From: Desulfamplus sp.
Lineage (GTDB): Bacteria > Desulfobacterota > Desulfobacteria > Desulfobacterales > Desulfobacteraceae
Direction of reading: 5' to 3'
Length of the DNA stretch: 51,992 bases
Assembly (NCBI GenBank): GCA_015232465.1
Contig: JADFZO010000011.1
Span: 1-51,992, forward strand
Shown here: positions 50,571 to 51,992 of the stretch, piece by piece
Numbering within the stretch: the stretch's first letter is position 1
Layout: each line of letters starts with the position of its first letter
Position numbers and translations under genes: made by a program
Notes under the pieces: generated by a model
Told to the model about the DNA's origin: nothing
Seen by the model: the letters and a program-made list of their open reading frames with translations, nothing else
Database searches by the model: none

Positions 50571-51992
50571 ATGGAAACAGCTTTAAATCTCTTATATACA
50601 GGCAACAACTTCTCTTCAAAAGAGATAACTTTTATGAAGTCAGAGTCAGATTGCGTCTGCCACTCTGATTTTGCACCTCCTGAGCAATATTTAGCTGATA
50701 TTTTGATTAAAAAAGATGATGATCCCTTAGATTCTAATAGCAAGGTGTGGTCAAATTTTAAAGAGTTTACTGATAAGATTTTTGAACAGATTGGCTCAAG
50801 AGCTTTTGTCTGTTTTGTTGTTAAATTTGAATCTGCTATACAAAAAGAGCTTCAATCGCAGCTTAACTTTGAATCAAAATATGGTTTCAATTTGTGGCAG
50901 TGCTTGTCTGAATCAACTTTAATAGTTGCAATTTTGGAGAGAGATTTAGCTTTAGCAGATGCACAAATTTTAGATTTAATCAACTTTGCAGATAGCACAC
51001 TAAAGATAAAATCTCATGCAGGCAGAGCTATCTATCCTTTTCTATCTTTTGATGAGTTTGAAGTTATGTGCAACGCTGTTAAAGCTCTTGATCACGCCTC
51101 ATTTTTTGAACATGGAACGCTTCAATTTTTTGATGATGTTACCCAAAATATCTATGGAGATCGCCTATATCAGCTTGGAATGGTTGATAAAGCTGCAGAT
51201 GAGTATAAAATTGGGCTAAAGATAAAGTGTGATAACTTAAATCTTCTTAACAGTCTTGGGGTTTGCTACAGCCTCATTGGTCAGCTTAAACTTGCAAAAG
51301 AGCAGTTTGAGAGGGCAATTGCATATCAAAGGTTCATTGAATATCAAAATTGTGATTGCGACTCTTATGTTGATGAGTTTTTGTTTATGCTCTTTTATAA
51401 TGCTGCACTCACCTGTGATCTTACAGGAGATATAAAAAATGGGATTGAGTATATTAAAGAGGCTACTGCAATGGGGCATCAGCTATTTGAGGTTGAGTTG
51501 ACTGCTGGAATTTTGATGTTAAAAGCTGGTATAAAAGATGGGGTATTGATAGATTCAGCCTTAACTGACAAGGCTTTAGCACACATACAAAATGCGATAA
51601 AGATCAACCCAAACTCAGCAGTTGCCCACAGAATACTTGGAGAGTTTTATCTTCAAAGCAAGATGCCATCAAAGGCTGTCAATGAATACAAAATGGCACT
51701 AAAGCTCAATCCATACGATGCAATTGCAATGTCAGGGCTTGCAAGAACATTTGAGATTCAAAATAAAAATCTTGATATTGCACTATCTCTTGCACTCAAT
51801 AGCCTCTCAATAGCACCAGATAACCATCTATTTAGAACCCGCCTTGCAAAGATATATCTAAAAAAGGGAAAATATGAATTTGCAGATATTGAGTTTTCAA
51901 AAGCAGAGCAGCAGTTTAAGGAGTCAATACTCCATCTAAACAGAGGAGATTGCGATAAAAATAGCGTTAATAGCTCTGATTTGGCAGATGGC
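50571..51992 (+). CDS. TPR-repeat protein, N-terminal 474 residues (runs off the window)
   Basis: An open frame starts with ATG 50571, 46 nt after selA, and runs to the end of the window (474 codons) with no stop. The first 160 residues (METALNLLYTGNNFSSKEIT...) include an alpha/beta stretch (AFVCFVVKFESAI...LIVAILERD) of unknown type. From about residue 195, TPR-like helix pairs appear: YQLGMVDKAADEYKIGLKI, LNSLGVCYSLIGQLKLAKEQF, AVAHRILGEFYLQSKMPSKA, and MSGLARTFEIQNKNLDIAL. It is a protein-protein interaction scaffold. The position behind selA suggests co-transcription; the true length and function cannot be seen here. Confidence 0.8.
   Translation, partial: METALNLLYTGNNFSSKEITFMKSESDCVCHSDFAPPEQYLADILIKKDDDPLDSNSKVWSNFKEFTDKIFEQIGSRAFVCFVVKFESAIQKELQSQLNFESKYGFNLWQCLSESTLIVAILERDLALADAQILDLINFADSTLKIKSHAGRAIYPFLSFDEFEVMCNAVKALDHASFFEHGTLQFFDDVTQNIYGDRLYQLGMVDKAADEYKIGLKIKCDNLNLLNSLGVCYSLIGQLKLAKEQFERAIAYQRFIEYQNCDCDSYVDEFLFMLFYNAALTCDLTGDIKNGIEYIKEATAMGHQLFEVELTAGILMLKAGIKDGVLIDSALTDKALAHIQNAIKINPNSAVAHRILGEFYLQSKMPSKAVNEYKMALKLNPYDAIAMSGLARTFEIQNKNLDIALSLALNSLSIAPDNHLFRTRLAKIYLKKGKYEFADIEFSKAEQQFKESILHLNRGDCDKNSVNSSDLADG

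Noticed and set aside
1-51992. CRISPR array, rRNA, prophage or toxin-antitoxin pair
   Set aside because: No regularly spaced repeats, rRNA stretches, phage genes or paired small genes were found by eye.

Overview
The window looks like chromosomal DNA of an AT-rich, Gram-negative anaerobe, most likely a Desulfobacterota member related to the Desulfobacterales. This is inference from gene content; no search was run and no GC value computed. The pointers are AhbC and AhbD flanking HemB (the siroheme-dependent haem route), LL-diaminopimelate aminotransferase, SelA (selenocysteine synthesis), CarD, the families DUF3842, CooT and DUF3786, and LPS genes (KdsA, KdsC, LptC/A/B) that indicate an outer membrane.

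Layout. 1-3421: a truncated membrane sensor diverges from a periplasmic binding protein; a GNAT-like gene and a phosphopantetheinyl transferase follow, overlapping tail to tail a 59-residue membrane-protein gene. 3451-5163 (minus): an SPFH/prohibitin-like protein and a Cys-rich exported protein. 5375-13910: one long, tightly packed plus-strand run, kdsA-kdsC-lptC-lptA-lptB-rpoN-hpf-ptsN-rapZ-EIIA(Man)-tpiA-secG, followed by tRNA-Leu(GAG) and a terminator. 14117-19451: a four-Cys mini-protein, a ClpX-like AAA+ ATPase, then ahbC-hemB-ahbD with 1-nt overlaps or 4-nt gaps. 19546-23576: ackA, a purine nucleoside phosphorylase, serB and a basic winged-helix protein. 23675-30540 (minus): HU/IHF, a large acyl-CoA dehydrogenase, a zinc-ribbon protein, an SPFH-GYF_2 protein, and a peptide-type permease and binding protein. 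30747-31022: an internally deleted IS1-type transposase relic.

31282-41128 is the most striking part: exbB-exbD-tonB, a SAM methyltransferase, a TonB-dependent receptor, a FecCD-type permease, its ATPase and binding protein, then DUF3842, CooT (nickel-binding family) and a [4Fe-4S]-DUF3786 protein, all on one strand with short gaps. I read it as a complete outer-to-inner-membrane uptake route for a metal or metal chelate, with nickel the leading guess from CooT. It sits behind a possible promoter and a leader with a strong terminator-like hairpin.

41169-51992: an RluA-type pseudouridine synthase, CarD, arginase, dapL, moeA, pyrF, a CheD-HDOD fusion, selA, and a TPR protein that runs off the end.

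No stretch longer than about 300 bases lacks a gene. The largest intergenic gaps (544-798, 31023-31281, 43863-44151) hold, respectively, a tandem repeat, a candidate promoter plus hairpin, and nothing I could recognise. I saw no CRISPR array, rRNA, prophage or intact insertion sequence. A 33-nt palindrome occurs twice, at 28860-28892 and 32404-32436.
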